Assembly: GCA_015207195.1 (NCBI GenBank)
Contig: JADEXJ010000034.1
Coordinates: forward strand, 1 to 47,530
DNA length: 47,530 bases
From: Pleurocapsales cyanobacterium LEGE 10410
Lineage (GTDB): Bacteria; Cyanobacteriota; Cyanobacteriia; Cyanobacteriales; Xenococcaceae
Direction of reading: 5' to 3'
Shown here: positions 1 through 8,844 of the stretch, piece by piece
Position numbering within the stretch: position 1 is the stretch's first letter
Layout: every line of letters begins with the position of its first letter
Translations under genes and position numbers: made by a program
Notes under the pieces: model-generated
What the model was told of the DNA's origin: nothing
The model's input: the letters and a program-made list of their open reading frames with translations, nothing else
Database searches by the model: none

Positions 1-64
1 TCTAAAAGAAAGTTGGTTAGATTTATATAGTAATGAAGAAAAAGTTGGTCATCGGGTTGAATAA
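1..64 (+). CDS. C-terminal end of an unidentified protein (partial)
   Basis: An open frame enters from the left edge in the frame that begins at base 2 and ends at a TAA at 62-64. It encodes about 20 residues rich in charged side chains, ending in GHRVE. The codons look like ordinary coding sequence, and no other gene covers the stretch. It is too short to assign a family. It runs toward the amidase, so the two genes converge. Confidence 0.4.
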   Translation, partial: LKESWLDLYSNEEKVGHRVE

Positions 65-238
65 ATTATTTCTACCCACAGATTTCTCGTAACAATTAAA
101 ATAAGTTCTACTTACTTGATAGAGAACTAGTCACAATCCCCTATTCATAATCACTTTAGCCATAACTCAACACATCAATTTTTCTTGGTGCAAGATCTGA
201 GACTACGGAACTTGCTATAGGTGAACTTAGTTTTATTC

Positions 239-1651
239 TCAAGCGAATTTATCGGGGCGAAGTTTATACCAAGATTGGGCTTGTTCCAATTGAGCAGCAA
301 GAGCAATAATTGTTGCCTCGCAACCAGGTTTTCCTACCAACTGAACTCCCAAAGGAACATTATTGTCGTCAAATCCCGCTGGAATATTGACTACGGGTTG
401 TCCCGTAACGTTGAACGGTGGACAGGGAAAGATCCAGTTGACAATACGCTCAAAGGTTTCTTCTGGAGATAAATTTGCCCACTCACCTACTTTGATTGCT
501 GGGTGCATATAGGTAGGAGCAACCAAGACATCGATTGAGGTAAACATCTCGATCAACTGACGAGCAAATAGCTGCATTTGAGTTACCGCCTGTAAATATT
601 CTCCCGCAGTACCAGATTGAGCCAGCACCCATCGATTCATCGGGGTTAAGAGTTCTGGGGGGACTTCAGAGGCAGCCACCGCCGTTGACCAAACGGTTTT
701 GAAAGGTTCGATCAAAGAAGATAGATCGATCGCCTGAGGAATTGTCTGATGACCCATGCTTTCTAGTTGTTGAACTACATTGAATACACTTTGCTGACAT
801 AGAGGTGCTGGTTCACCTACAGGTAATAAAGAAGTGATGTAGCCAATTTTTAATGGTGGTAATGACTGTTGAGTAGCTGCCAAAAATGGTGTTTCGGGCT
901 GGGGCAGCCAATAAGGATCGCCAGCTATATAGCCAGAAGCAATATCTAAAAATGCAGCAGCATCGGCTACGGTGCGAGTTAAAATTCCATGAGTTCCCAA
1001 TCCGCTTAGGCGATCGCCCACAGGTGCCAGCGAAATTCGACCTCGACTGGGCTTAATTCCCACTAAACCACAACAGGCAGCAGGACCTCTAATCGATCCT
1101 CCTGCATCCCCTCCCAAAGCCATCGAACACAGTCCTCCAGCCAGGGCAGCAGCAGCACCACCACTCGAACCACCAGGAGTATAGTCTAGATTCCATGGGT
1201 TACGAGTCGGGGCAAAATGTTCTGGTTCGGTATAGGGAAAAGAACCTAATTGAGAAGTAGCAGTCTTGCCCAGAATGATAAATCCTGCCTGTCTGATTTT
1301 AGCTACCACTCCTTCATCGGATTGGGATATTTTCTCTTTGAGAGCAGAAATCCCGTAGGTAATTGGCATATCCGCCACTGATTTGAGATCTTTAATACTA
1401 ATAGGTACGCCAAAGAAAGGAGGCAGATGACTGGGATCTGTTTGGGTTAGTCTGGCGGTTTTTTGTTTGGCATCGGCGATCGCGCTTTCTTGGGCTACAT
1501 AATAAAAGCTGCCCAACTGAGGGTCATACTGGTGGTCAATTCTGGATAAATATAGTTCGGTTAACTCTAAAGGTGTAATTTGACGCTCTCTAATTAATCG
1601 AGCTTGTTCCAATGCCGAAGTAAAAGCTATTGTGGAATTTTTTGAAGGCAT
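239..1651 (-). CDS. Amidase signature family hydrolase
   Basis: This 470-residue enzyme probably hydrolyses a carboxamide to acid and ammonia in the cytoplasm. It carries the Ser-cisSer-Lys triad of the amidase signature family: Lys87 in PISIKDLK, the cis-Ser in GGSSGGAAAA (about residues 161-164) and the nucleophile Ser186 in GDAGGSIRGP. Length fits stand-alone amidases of this family, which includes GatA, AtzF-type and indoleacetamide-type enzymes. It is not next to gatB or gatC, so a GatA role is not supported by context. The substrate cannot be read from the sequence. The start at 1651 gives a complete N-terminal helix before the signature region. It is transcribed toward the left edge and appears monocistronic, with a palindromic repeat about 50 bp upstream. 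A link to the distant allophanate-hydrolase-related gene at 34547 is possible but unsupported. Confidence 0.85.
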   Translation of the reverse strand: MPSKNSTIAFTSALEQARLIRERQITPLELTELYLSRIDHQYDPQLGSFYYVAQESAIADAKQKTARLTQTDPSHLPPFFGVPISIKDLKSVADMPITYGISALKEKISQSDEGVVAKIRQAGFIILGKTATSQLGSFPYTEPEHFAPTRNPWNLDYTPGGSSGGAAAALAGGLCSMALGGDAGGSIRGPAACCGLVGIKPSRGRISLAPVGDRLSGLGTHGILTRTVADAAAFLDIASGYIAGDPYWLPQPETPFLAATQQSLPPLKIGYITSLLPVGEPAPLCQQSVFNVVQQLESMGHQTIPQAIDLSSLIEPFKTVWSTAVAASEVPPELLTPMNRWVLAQSGTAGEYLQAVTQMQLFARQLIEMFTSIDVLVAPTYMHPAIKVGEWANLSPEETFERIVNWIFPCPPFNVTGQPVVNIPAGFDDNNVPLGVQLVGKPGCEATIIALAAQLEQAQSWYKLRPDKFA

Positions 1652-1697
1652 ATAAGTTAAGTTAGGACGGTCGAGATCGATAAAGTTAGGAGTTCGG

Positions 1698-1725
1698 GTA
1701 GAGACGTTCCATGGAACGTCTGTAC
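1698..1725. repeat. 28-bp near-perfect palindrome, probable dispersed repeat
   Basis: The core AGACGTTCCATGGAACGTCT at 1702-1721 is a perfect 20-bp palindrome. The arms extend to 28 bp with one G/G mismatch. It lies in the intergenic space upstream of the amidase. Palindromes around the sequence GTTCCATGGAAC recur in intergenic DNA of many cyanobacteria, so a dispersed repeat is more likely than a dedicated operator. Confidence 0.55.
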
Positions 1726-1878
1726 GGGAGTTTGGAGTTATAGTAGTTCGCTTATCCTCGAATAGGAGAAGTTCGGAAATATACTAGACACGATAATATC
1801 GAATATCGAACCAAAAAATTATTAATAGGATCTAGTTGTTAGTTAAATCTGGCTCGTGACCGCGATTTCTGTTCTTGG

Positions 1879-2970
1879 CTATAGAGCCATGCCACTATTG
1901 GAATCGAAAATAAATAGTTTTTCTGGGTCGAATCTTACGGTAAGACGATCGCCTTTTTTACCCTGCCAATAAGCGTCTGTCAGGAGATTGAGCCTCAAGT
2001 TAGATTCAGGAGCGATCGCCTTAATCAAAGTCTCTCTTCCCAATGGCTCTAGCAAATCAACCTCTAAAATTAGGCAGTTGTCACCATCTTCTAACTGCGA
2101 TCGCTCAAGGGTAATGTGTTCGGGACGGATCCCCAGCTCGAACTTTTTGCCCTGAATCTGTTGTAGCCTGTGCTTGAGGGTAGAATTTAAAGGTATTGAC
2201 TGATTTTTACCCAAAATTGCCCTGCCATCATCATAGGTAGCGGGTAAAATATTCATCGGTGGATTACCGAGAAAGCCTGCCACCATCATATTGAGCGGAT
2301 TGGCATAAATTGCTTGAGGAGTGCCAATTTGCTGCACTCTGCCATTATTTAACACTACGATCCGATCGGCTAAGGTCATTGCTTCTACCTGATCGTGAGT
2401 CACGTAAATTGTAGTTATGCCAACCCGTTGATGAAGCTGTTTTAATTCCGCTCTCGTATCGTCTCGCAGTTGAGTATCTAAATTAGACAAGGGTTCATCC
2501 AATAAAAACACCTGAGGTTGACGAGCGATCGCCCGACCTAATGCTACCCGCTGCTGTTGTCCTCCCGATAGCTGTTTCGGCTTGCGGAGGAGTAGATGTT
2601 CGATATCTAGAGAGCGAGCTACTTCTCTAACTCTTGAGGCAATCTGACTACGATTCTCTCGACGCATTTTTAAGCCAAAAGCTAAATTATCAGCCACGCT
2701 CAGGTGAGGATAGAGAGCGTAATTTTGGAACACCATCGCCACGTCTCTTTGTCTTGCAGGTACGTCGTTGACTAATTTGTTACCGATATAAAGTTCTCCC
2801 CTAGTAATAGTTTCCAATCCTGCGATCGTCCTGAGTAAGGTTGATTTACCACAGCCAGAGGGTCCCACCAAAACCCAAAAAGCGCGATCGGGAACTTCAA
2901 AGGTAACATTTTCAACTGCCGAAACATTACCGAATTGACGAGTGATTTTCTGTAGACTAACCTGAGCCAT
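1879..2970 (-). CDS. Sugar-type ABC transporter ATP-binding protein (MalK/UgpC family)
   Basis: This is the ATPase subunit of an importer of the MalK/UgpC group. It acts at the inner face of the plasma membrane and couples ATP hydrolysis to uptake of a sugar, polyol or glycerol phosphate. Visible motifs are Walker A GPSGCGKST (residues 36-44), Q-loop Gln82, signature LSGGQ (134-138), Walker B VFLLDEP (154-160) and the switch His192 in VTHDQ. A C-terminal TOBE-like region (about 235-363) contains the typical GIRPEH motif. The 363-residue length is normal for the family. No permease or binding-protein gene is adjacent, so it is an orphan ATPase that may serve several importers; that is common in cyanobacteria. 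The start at 2970 gives the usual short lead-in to the first strand. Confidence 0.9.
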   Translation of the reverse strand: MAQVSLQKITRQFGNVSAVENVTFEVPDRAFWVLVGPSGCGKSTLLRTIAGLETITRGELYIGNKLVNDVPARQRDVAMVFQNYALYPHLSVADNLAFGLKMRRENRSQIASRVREVARSLDIEHLLLRKPKQLSGGQQQRVALGRAIARQPQVFLLDEPLSNLDTQLRDDTRAELKQLHQRVGITTIYVTHDQVEAMTLADRIVVLNNGRVQQIGTPQAIYANPLNMMVAGFLGNPPMNILPATYDDGRAILGKNQSIPLNSTLKHRLQQIQGKKFELGIRPEHITLERSQLEDGDNCLILEVDLLEPLGRETLIKAIAPESNLRLNLLTDAYWQGKKGDRLTVRFDPEKLFIFDSNSGMAL

Positions 2971-3244
2971 ACTGCTGCTGTTTTAAAAACTTGTTATTGA
3001 TAGCTTTAGCAGTCCTAAATCATTCATCAAAACAACAAATGACCAAGGACTAATGATAAATGACATTCAAGACTAATAATTTTCACAACTCAAATAGGAT
3101 TGCTATACAAGCTATAACTCTAGGCTACAGGCTTTCCCTCAACTAACAATTTATAACTAATGATTAGTTTTAACTCAATAAACTTTCGATCTTGAAAAAC
3201 CACTGTTAGAATAGCCTTATTTTCGAGCAATATAAAATCTAGTC

Positions 3245-4627
3245 ATGTCTAGAACCTCTGCTTCTGTCTTGCGAGATGGAATTATTTTAAATAATCGCTA
3301 TCGAATCGTTAAGCAGATAGGTCAAGGCGGTTTTGGTAGAGCCTACTTAGCCGAGGATACTCATCGCTATCGGGAATTATGCGTCCTCAAAGAATTCGCT
3401 CCTCAAGTAGAAAGCGATCGCGATTTACGTAAGGCAGAAGATTTATTTGAACGGGAAGCGGGAATATTATATAAATTACGTCACAAGCAAATTCCTCAGT
3501 TTGAAGCCTTACTGCGGACTCGCGTAGACGGCAGGCGATCGCTTTTTTTGGTTCAAGAATATATCGAAGGGGAAAGTTATTGGGAACTATTAAAACGCAA
3601 GGGTAAGTTAACCGAGGCTGAGGTAGTAAACATGATCTGGGAATTACTGCCCGTTTTAGACTATATTCATGCTGCGGAATTGATTCATCGTGATATTTCT
3701 CCCGATAATTTAATTTGTCGAGAACTCGATGGCAAGACTGCCTTAATTGATTTTGGCTGTGTCAAAATTGCTGCTAATGCTGTTTCTCAAGCGAGAGGAA
3801 ATTCGGTTACTTTAATTGGTAAACAAGGTTATTCTCCTCACGAACAGATTCGTCATGGTCAAGCCTTTCCCTGTAGCGACTTGTATTCTCTAGCAGCCAC
3901 CGCCATAGTTTTGTTGACGGGAAAACAAGTAGACGAACTGTATGATAGCCACGAGGGAAGATGGGACTGGGAATCTGAGGTTAAAGTTAGTTCGAGTTTG
4001 AGAAAAGTCTTAAACAAAATGCTGGCAGACAAGCCAAGCGATCGCTATGCTTCAGCTGAGGAAGTACGCCAGGCATTAGCCAAAGAAAACAATTCAATTA
4101 TCAACAGCTTTATCTCTCGAATTTGTACCCTAATAGTCGCTCCAGGAAATCGAGATTCTAGCGACTCTAGTAATTTTAATTCTCAGACACATAGCAAGAT
4201 TTCTCATCTCAGCACTAAAGCCCGAAATATTTCTCGACAAATTACCCGTATTCCCTCCAAAAGCGATTTTAAAAAAGTCAAACCCTGGCAATGGGGCATG
4301 ATCACCGCAGGAGTCTTGTTAGTTCCAGGTTTGATTAGCTTTGCTGTAATTAGAAACCGAATTTCTCCGCCAATTGCTTTCAAGCGAGATGCAGCTGTTT
4401 CTTTGAGTAAAACCGAGCAAAATTTACAACAGCAAATCTATCAGCGGGTTGAATCCTTAAATCTCGATGCTGGTGCTTTTTACGATCGAGTAGATTCGGT
4501 TTTTCACGATCGCTACCCCGAATTAAAGGGAATACAGCTAACCGAGCAACCCGAACATCAAAATTATCGGCAGATTTGGTACGAAATAGCTACTAGTTTA
4601 TTGAATCAGCAAGAAACAAGAGATTAG
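3245..4627 (+). CDS. Serine/threonine protein kinase with C-terminal membrane anchor
   Basis: The protein is a 460-residue Hanks-type kinase. The catalytic domain spans about residues 18-285 and has the glycine loop GQGGFG, Lys49, the catalytic loop HRDISPDN (148-155, with Asp150 and Asn155) and the magnesium-binding DFG at 169-171. The catalytic loop has Ser where many kinases have Lys (HRDIKPEN); this variant is frequent in cyanobacterial SPKs. A Ser-rich linker leads to one transmembrane helix at about 347-368. A 75-residue C-terminal domain then contains FYDRVDSVFHDRYP and is shared with other cyanobacterial kinases; its role is unknown. The kinase domain would be cytoplasmic and the small domain on the other side of the membrane. 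Phosphorylation targets cannot be inferred. The gene is divergent from the ABC ATPase. Confidence 0.9.
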   Translation: MSRTSASVLRDGIILNNRYRIVKQIGQGGFGRAYLAEDTHRYRELCVLKEFAPQVESDRDLRKAEDLFEREAGILYKLRHKQIPQFEALLRTRVDGRRSLFLVQEYIEGESYWELLKRKGKLTEAEVVNMIWELLPVLDYIHAAELIHRDISPDNLICRELDGKTALIDFGCVKIAANAVSQARGNSVTLIGKQGYSPHEQIRHGQAFPCSDLYSLAATAIVLLTGKQVDELYDSHEGRWDWESEVKVSSSLRKVLNKMLADKPSDRYASAEEVRQALAKENNSIINSFISRICTLIVAPGNRDSSDSSNFNSQTHSKISHLSTKARNISRQITRIPSKSDFKKVKPWQWGMITAGVLLVPGLISFAVIRNRISPPIAFKRDAAVSLSKTEQNLQQQIYQRVESLNLDAGAFYDRVDSVFHDRYPELKGIQLTEQPEHQNYRQIWYEIATSLLNQQETRD

Positions 4628-4773
4628 CTGGTAAAAAGCTTCAAAAACAATAGTTACAGTTGTATTGTCTTACGATTGATTGTTTTTTGTAATTTGCTGG
4701 CAACAAAATATGTTACGATGATTGTATTAAAATAAGCTTTTAAAAGCTGTTCTATTAAAATCTTTGATGTCAA

Positions 4774-7056
4774 TTGTTTGAGCTAGATTTTGCCGATCAA
4801 TATCTGTTGAACCTGGAGCAACTACCTTTAATTATTGCAGGACCAATTCTACGCCACACTCAAGGGGATGAAGTTACTGTTTGGTTAGCCTTAAAAAAGC
4901 CTGGGGCGATCGCTTTAAAAGTATACGAAACAGAGGATGGTCGGGGTTCTATCTTGGGACAAGTCCTGCTGCAAGGGCAGCGTCAGACAGTTGCTTTGAG
5001 CCAAAATTTACATGTAGTAGCGGTTACCGCCACGCCTTTAGGCGATCGATTACTAGAACCCGACCAGGTATACGCTTACGATCTCTACTTTCAACAAGAG
5101 CAAGCAAGCTTAATTTCGGCAATTCAAGCCGAAAATCCAGATTGCAGCTTAAGCTATTTTCCTCACCAGTTACCGACCTTTGCTCTACCGCCAACTAATA
5201 TTGACTACTTGAAAATTGTTCACGGTTCTTGTCGTAAGCCCCACGGCGGAGGCAGAGATACTTTATCTTGTTTGGATAATTTAATTCAAGACTCCGCATC
5301 TCTAGCCAGCGGAAGACCCCATCAGCTATTTTTGACGGGGGATCAAATTTATGGTGATGATGTTGCCGATCCGATGCTGTGGTTGATTCAAGGAGTAAAT
5401 CGACTTTTATTTGGCTGGACAGAAGAACTACCCCTTCAGCAGGGAACGATTTTCAGCGATATACCTCCTGGAAAACGTACGGAAATTTCTCATCTTGAAG
5501 GGGGAATGACCGCTATGTTGCAAGGGAAAGAAGAGAAAGCCAAAAGTCATCTATTTAGCTTTGGAGAATATGCTAGCGCTTATTTATTAGCCTGGTCGCC
5601 AGTACTAGTTCCCGCTCGCATCCCCTCTGGTAAGAGTTTAAAATTAGGTCGCCAACAAGCAAAAACCTGGGATCAAGAGTCAAGAGAGATAGAAAGCTTT
5701 ATCCGCGATTCAAGCTCGGTAAGACGGGCATTAGCCAATGTTTCCGTGTATACCATCTGTGACGACCACGATATTAGCGATGATTGGTATCTTAATCGTG
5801 AATGGTGCGATCGCGTTTTAGGGAAGCCTTTGGGTAAAAGAATCGTGCAGAATGGTTTATTAGCCTATGCTATCTTTCAGGCTTGGGGTAATACCCCTCA
5901 GCATTTTGCCTCAGGAACGGGGGGCGAACGGCTACTACAGCTAGCTTCTGAGTGGTTACAGTCAGAAGGAAAAGATTTGTCTGCCAAGGCTCAGTGCGAT
6001 CGCTATCTAGGCATTCCTGCCACTGACACCGCAACGGGATTACCTCAGCTACAGCAAGATCAAGACGTAATGATTCTCGCTCGCGACAAGCAGGCTATTC
6101 CCTGGCATTATCAAGTTTATGGAACTAACCATGAAGTGATTGTCCTCGATACTCGTAGCTGGCGGGGGTATCCTCCAGGGGCAGATAACAAACTCGCTCC
6201 ACCAATGTTATTATCTCCTCTGGCATTTCAACAGCAGCTACGAACGCCTTTAGAGAGTCAACCATCTCATATTGAGGCTACCGTGGTGGTTTTGCCTACC
6301 AATCTGGTGGCGTTAGGCATTATCGATCGCATCCAGCAGTTTGAGTTGAGTCGCGATCGTGTCTTTAGTACCGACGTGGGGGATTCCTGGAATTTTCATC
6401 AAGAAGCTTTTGCCACCTTGCTACTTAATTTATGCCGAGAACGCGATCGCGTGATCATCCTTTCAGGAGATATTCACTATAGTTGTGCGGTTCGTCTGGT
6501 TCATTGGGATTACGATTCTTGTTCAACCTCAATTTTAGTTCAGCTAACCTCTAGCGCGATTAAAAACTCGGAGTTAGTCACCCGTATCATCCATACCAAA
6601 CTAAAATCTTTGTTGCCTGAAAAAACCGAACGCTGGCTAGGTTGGAACAAATCTTATCAACAAGTCAAGCTGCCTCAGCCAGGCTGGTGGCGTAAAAAAC
6701 CCCTTAAACAACTTTCTACTCCCGATTGGCAATATCGCGTTGAGTGGTGCAAACGACAACCCGCCCAATCTTTACCCTGGAAAACCCAGCCAACCAGCAA
6801 AAAATCCAATCTATGGAGTAGGCTAATCAACCGACTCGTCACACTGTTATGGCGTAATCCCTGGTTGCAAGAAGGTTCGGAAGTAGTTGGTAGAAACAAT
6901 CTTAGCCTGGTTAAATTTCGGTGGACGACTACTAAAGCTGTAGTTCAAGAAACCTATTGGCATCCTCCTTGGAATGATAGGGGTACGGTTAAAAGCAGCT
7001 ATGAGGTTTCTTTGGAAGCCGATTTTCAGGATTTAGAACAAACTACCAACTACTAA
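4774..7056 (+). CDS. PhoD-like metallophosphatase family protein, non-ATG start
   Basis: The 760-residue product looks like a PhoD-type calcineurin-like metallophosphatase. It has an N-terminal beta domain (about 15-120, with PLIIAGPILRHT), then the metal-site motifs GSCRKPHGGG (about 151), LTGDQIYGDD (about 188-197), CDDHDISDDW (about 329) and a later SGDIHYS (about 565). The C-terminal 130 residues are basic and aromatic and unlike PhoD itself. There is no signal peptide, so it may be cytoplasmic, unlike classical secreted PhoD; substrate unknown. Start choice: an in-frame stop lies at 4765-4767 and no in-frame ATG precedes the conserved region, so TTG at 4774 is the first possible start, with a second TTG at 4807. 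A nearby ATG at 4767 is one frame off and stops after four codons, so a one-base error or frameshift is possible. Confidence 0.75.
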   Translation: MFELDFADQYLLNLEQLPLIIAGPILRHTQGDEVTVWLALKKPGAIALKVYETEDGRGSILGQVLLQGQRQTVALSQNLHVVAVTATPLGDRLLEPDQVYAYDLYFQQEQASLISAIQAENPDCSLSYFPHQLPTFALPPTNIDYLKIVHGSCRKPHGGGRDTLSCLDNLIQDSASLASGRPHQLFLTGDQIYGDDVADPMLWLIQGVNRLLFGWTEELPLQQGTIFSDIPPGKRTEISHLEGGMTAMLQGKEEKAKSHLFSFGEYASAYLLAWSPVLVPARIPSGKSLKLGRQQAKTWDQESREIESFIRDSSSVRRALANVSVYTICDDHDISDDWYLNREWCDRVLGKPLGKRIVQNGLLAYAIFQAWGNTPQHFASGTGGERLLQLASEWLQSEGKDLSAKAQCDRYLGIPATDTATGLPQLQQDQDVMILARDKQAIPWHYQVYGTNHEVIVLDTRSWRGYPPGADNKLAPPMLLSPLAFQQQLRTPLESQPSHIEATVVVLPTNLVALGIIDRIQQFELSRDRVFSTDVGDSWNFHQEAFATLLLNLCRERDRVIILSGDIHYSCAVRLVHWDYDSCSTSILVQLTSSAIKNSELVTRIIHTKLKSLLPEKTERWLGWNKSYQQVKLPQPGWWRKKPLKQLSTPDWQYRVEWCKRQPAQSLPWKTQPTSKKSNLWSRLINRLVTLLWRNPWLQEGSEVVGRNNLSLVKFRWTTTKAVVQETYWHPPWNDRGTVKSSYEVSLEADFQDLEQTTNY

Positions 7057-7080
7057 CTCCGAACTACTAACTCCGAACTT
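7048..7080. repeat. Heptad-phased direct repeat at the 3' end of the phosphatase gene
   Basis: The 14-mer AACTACTAACTCCG occurs twice in tandem and is followed by a partial third copy. Each 14-mer can be read as two heptads. The first copy overlaps the stop codon of the phosphatase gene. This resembles the short tandemly repeated heptanucleotide elements of cyanobacteria. Confidence 0.5.
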
Positions 7081-7082
7081 AT

Positions 7083-7112
7083 AAAAAAAGGATCTAGCAA
7101 CGCTAGACCCTT
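7083..7112 (-). terminator. Rho-independent terminator of the sigma factor gene
   Basis: On the minus strand a hairpin with arms GGGTCTAGC and GCTAGATCC (one mismatch, 3-nt loop) is followed directly by seven T. It begins about 33 bp beyond the sigma factor stop codon. The hairpin could also slow transcripts coming from the phosphatase gene on the other strand. Confidence 0.8.
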
Positions 7113-7144
7113 GAATCACTCAAATCGATTGATTTTACGTTAAT

Positions 7145-8401
7145 TTAGCTAAGAGACTCTAAATAATCTCTAATTAAGTTTCTACGTTTGGGTTGACGTA
7201 GTTTTTGCAACGCTTTAGCTTCAATTTGGCGTACTCGTTCGCGAGATAACTCCAAACAGCGACCAATTTCAGCTAAGGAAAAAGGTTTTTCTCCGCCAAA
7301 ACCAAAGCGCATCTGAATAACTTCTCGTTCGCGACTGGTTAGTTCTGATAGAAGATAGTGCAAGTCTTTTTGCAGCGACTCGCGCATTAGGGTTTCTTCT
7401 GGGGAAGCACTTTCAGTTTCTAGTAAATCTCCTAACTCCGTGTCTTTTTCTTTACCAACTTTGATTTCTAAAGATACGGAACGAGGTACGCGTAACAAAA
7501 CCTCGCGAATTTGAGCAGCAGTCATATCAAGCTCTTTAGCCAAATCTTCAATCTTCGGTGTACGTCCCATTTCCTGAGAGATTTTGCGTTGAGCTTTTTT
7601 AATTTTGTTGAGCTTCTCGGTGATGTGAACGGGAAGACGAATTGTTCTACTTTGAGTGGCGATCGCTCTAGTAATGCCCTGACGAATCCACCAGTAAGCA
7701 TAGGTACTAAAACGATAGCCTTTGGTTGGGTCAAATTTTTCTACTGCTCTTTCTAAACCCAGAGTTCCTTCCTGAATCAGATCGAGTAATTCTAAACCGC
7801 GATTTTGATATTTCTTGGCGACAGAAACTACTAGGCGTAAATTCGCCTTAATCATGTGTTCTTTGGCGCGAATACCACTTTTTTGGACTCTATCCAATTC
7901 CTTGACTTCACAACCGACGACTTCTGCCCAAGCCTGTTTACCTTTGGTCAAATTTTCTTTTAATAGAGGAATTTCCATACCCACTGCCATAGCCCACCTT
8001 TTGATCGACGGACGATGGCTAAGTTGAGTTACAAGACGGTCATGTACGTCAACCAGCTTAATAAATTCTTGCAGAGTTGTGTTACCAGCCTCCGCAGCTT
8101 GAGCGCGTTGCTCCAAAATGTTGATGTGGCGTTGAACTTTTTGAGCCTCTGAAACTTCTTCATCTCTTTCTAACAGAGGAACTCTACCAATTTCCTGTAG
8201 ATATAATCTAACTAGGTCGGTGGTGGTACGGCTGGCTCTGCGAGAAATGGTATCTGGATCAGTACTATCTAAATCGAGTTCCACAAGCTCTTCTGGCAGC
8301 TTATCAGAACCGTCTTTGTTGATTTCTAGATCCAAATTGGCATCTAAGTTTGGTGAAGAATTGTCTCCTTTGGTTTCAACGTATGAAGAATTAGCAAGCA
8401 T
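7145..8401 (-). CDS. RNA polymerase sigma-70 factor, group 2 (SigC-like)
   Basis: This is a 418-residue sigma-70 factor that directs RNA polymerase to promoters. The N-terminal 55 residues are acidic and variable. Region 1.2 reads TTDLVRLYLQEIGRVPLL. Regions 2.1-2.4 include NLRLVVSVAKKYQNRGLELL and FSTYAYWWIRQGI. Region 3 follows, and region 4 ends with a helix-turn-helix (SREREVIQMRFGF, then LELSRERVRQIEAKAL). Lack of the long region 1.1 and the TTDLVRLYLQEIG form of region 1.2 point to the non-essential group 2 factors, not the principal SigA. I lean toward SigC on length and the EVSEAQKVQR segment, but SigB, SigD and SigE are close relatives. The gene has its own terminator and a long upstream region, so it is probably a single-gene unit. 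Confidence 0.88.
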   Translation of the reverse strand: MLANSSYVETKGDNSSPNLDANLDLEINKDGSDKLPEELVELDLDSTDPDTISRRASRTTTDLVRLYLQEIGRVPLLERDEEVSEAQKVQRHINILEQRAQAAEAGNTTLQEFIKLVDVHDRLVTQLSHRPSIKRWAMAVGMEIPLLKENLTKGKQAWAEVVGCEVKELDRVQKSGIRAKEHMIKANLRLVVSVAKKYQNRGLELLDLIQEGTLGLERAVEKFDPTKGYRFSTYAYWWIRQGITRAIATQSRTIRLPVHITEKLNKIKKAQRKISQEMGRTPKIEDLAKELDMTAAQIREVLLRVPRSVSLEIKVGKEKDTELGDLLETESASPEETLMRESLQKDLHYLLSELTSREREVIQMRFGFGGEKPFSLAEIGRCLELSRERVRQIEAKALQKLRQPKRRNLIRDYLESLS

Positions 8402-8774
8402 AGCGATCTCTTAGTTACGACTCCAGTGAAGGTTGTAGGTATGACTTCCCCCTCTGAAAATAGATTGCCCAATTAGCTACTAAAAAGAACATAGCTCAGG
8501 TTTTTTCCGCTATTTTCTAGTTTCCTTGGTACATTTTCAGTAATAACACGGTTGGCTGATTGTTATTTAAATCACGAAGATTAGGAGGAAGCCATTAAAT
8601 ATTGCTTTCTGGTGTGAGGAAGTATCGAGTCAACCTAAAGTTCCCTGAAACATTTTTTTGTTACATTTCTTAACATTTATCGGGAATAATTTCTTATTTA
8701 AATTAGAAATAGCAATCTCTACAATTACCTTCAGCTAACGAATACAGGAGTTATTACTCTTAGTTCCCTAAAAT
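8402..8774. other. Intergenic region upstream of the sigma factor gene
   Basis: This roughly 370-bp stretch lies between the sigma factor start and the lipA terminator. It is AT-rich and has no credible ORF. It must hold the minus-strand promoter of the sigma gene. A TTGACT hexamer is present on the minus strand near 8629-8634, but I could not find a matching -10 box at normal spacing, so I call no promoter. On the plus strand a purine-rich AGGAGGAAG near 8582 looks like a ribosome site but leads to no usable ORF. Confidence 0.4.
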
Positions 8775-8780
8775 TAGTCA

Positions 8781-8812
8781 AAAAAAAGAAACCGTAAATA
8801 TTTAACGGTTTC
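8781..8812 (-). terminator. Rho-independent terminator of lipA
   Basis: On the minus strand the perfect 8-bp stem GAAACCGT/ACGGTTTC encloses a 9-nt AT loop and is followed by seven T. It lies about 33 bp downstream of the lipA stop codon. This is a textbook intrinsic terminator for the minus-strand transcript. Confidence 0.85.
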
Positions 8813-8844
8813 ATAATCAAGTAAAACGAGTATTTATTCAGTGA

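Noticed and set aside
8582-8620. Plus-strand gene start after AGGAGGAAG
   Set aside because: No start codon at suitable spacing leads to more than a few codons.
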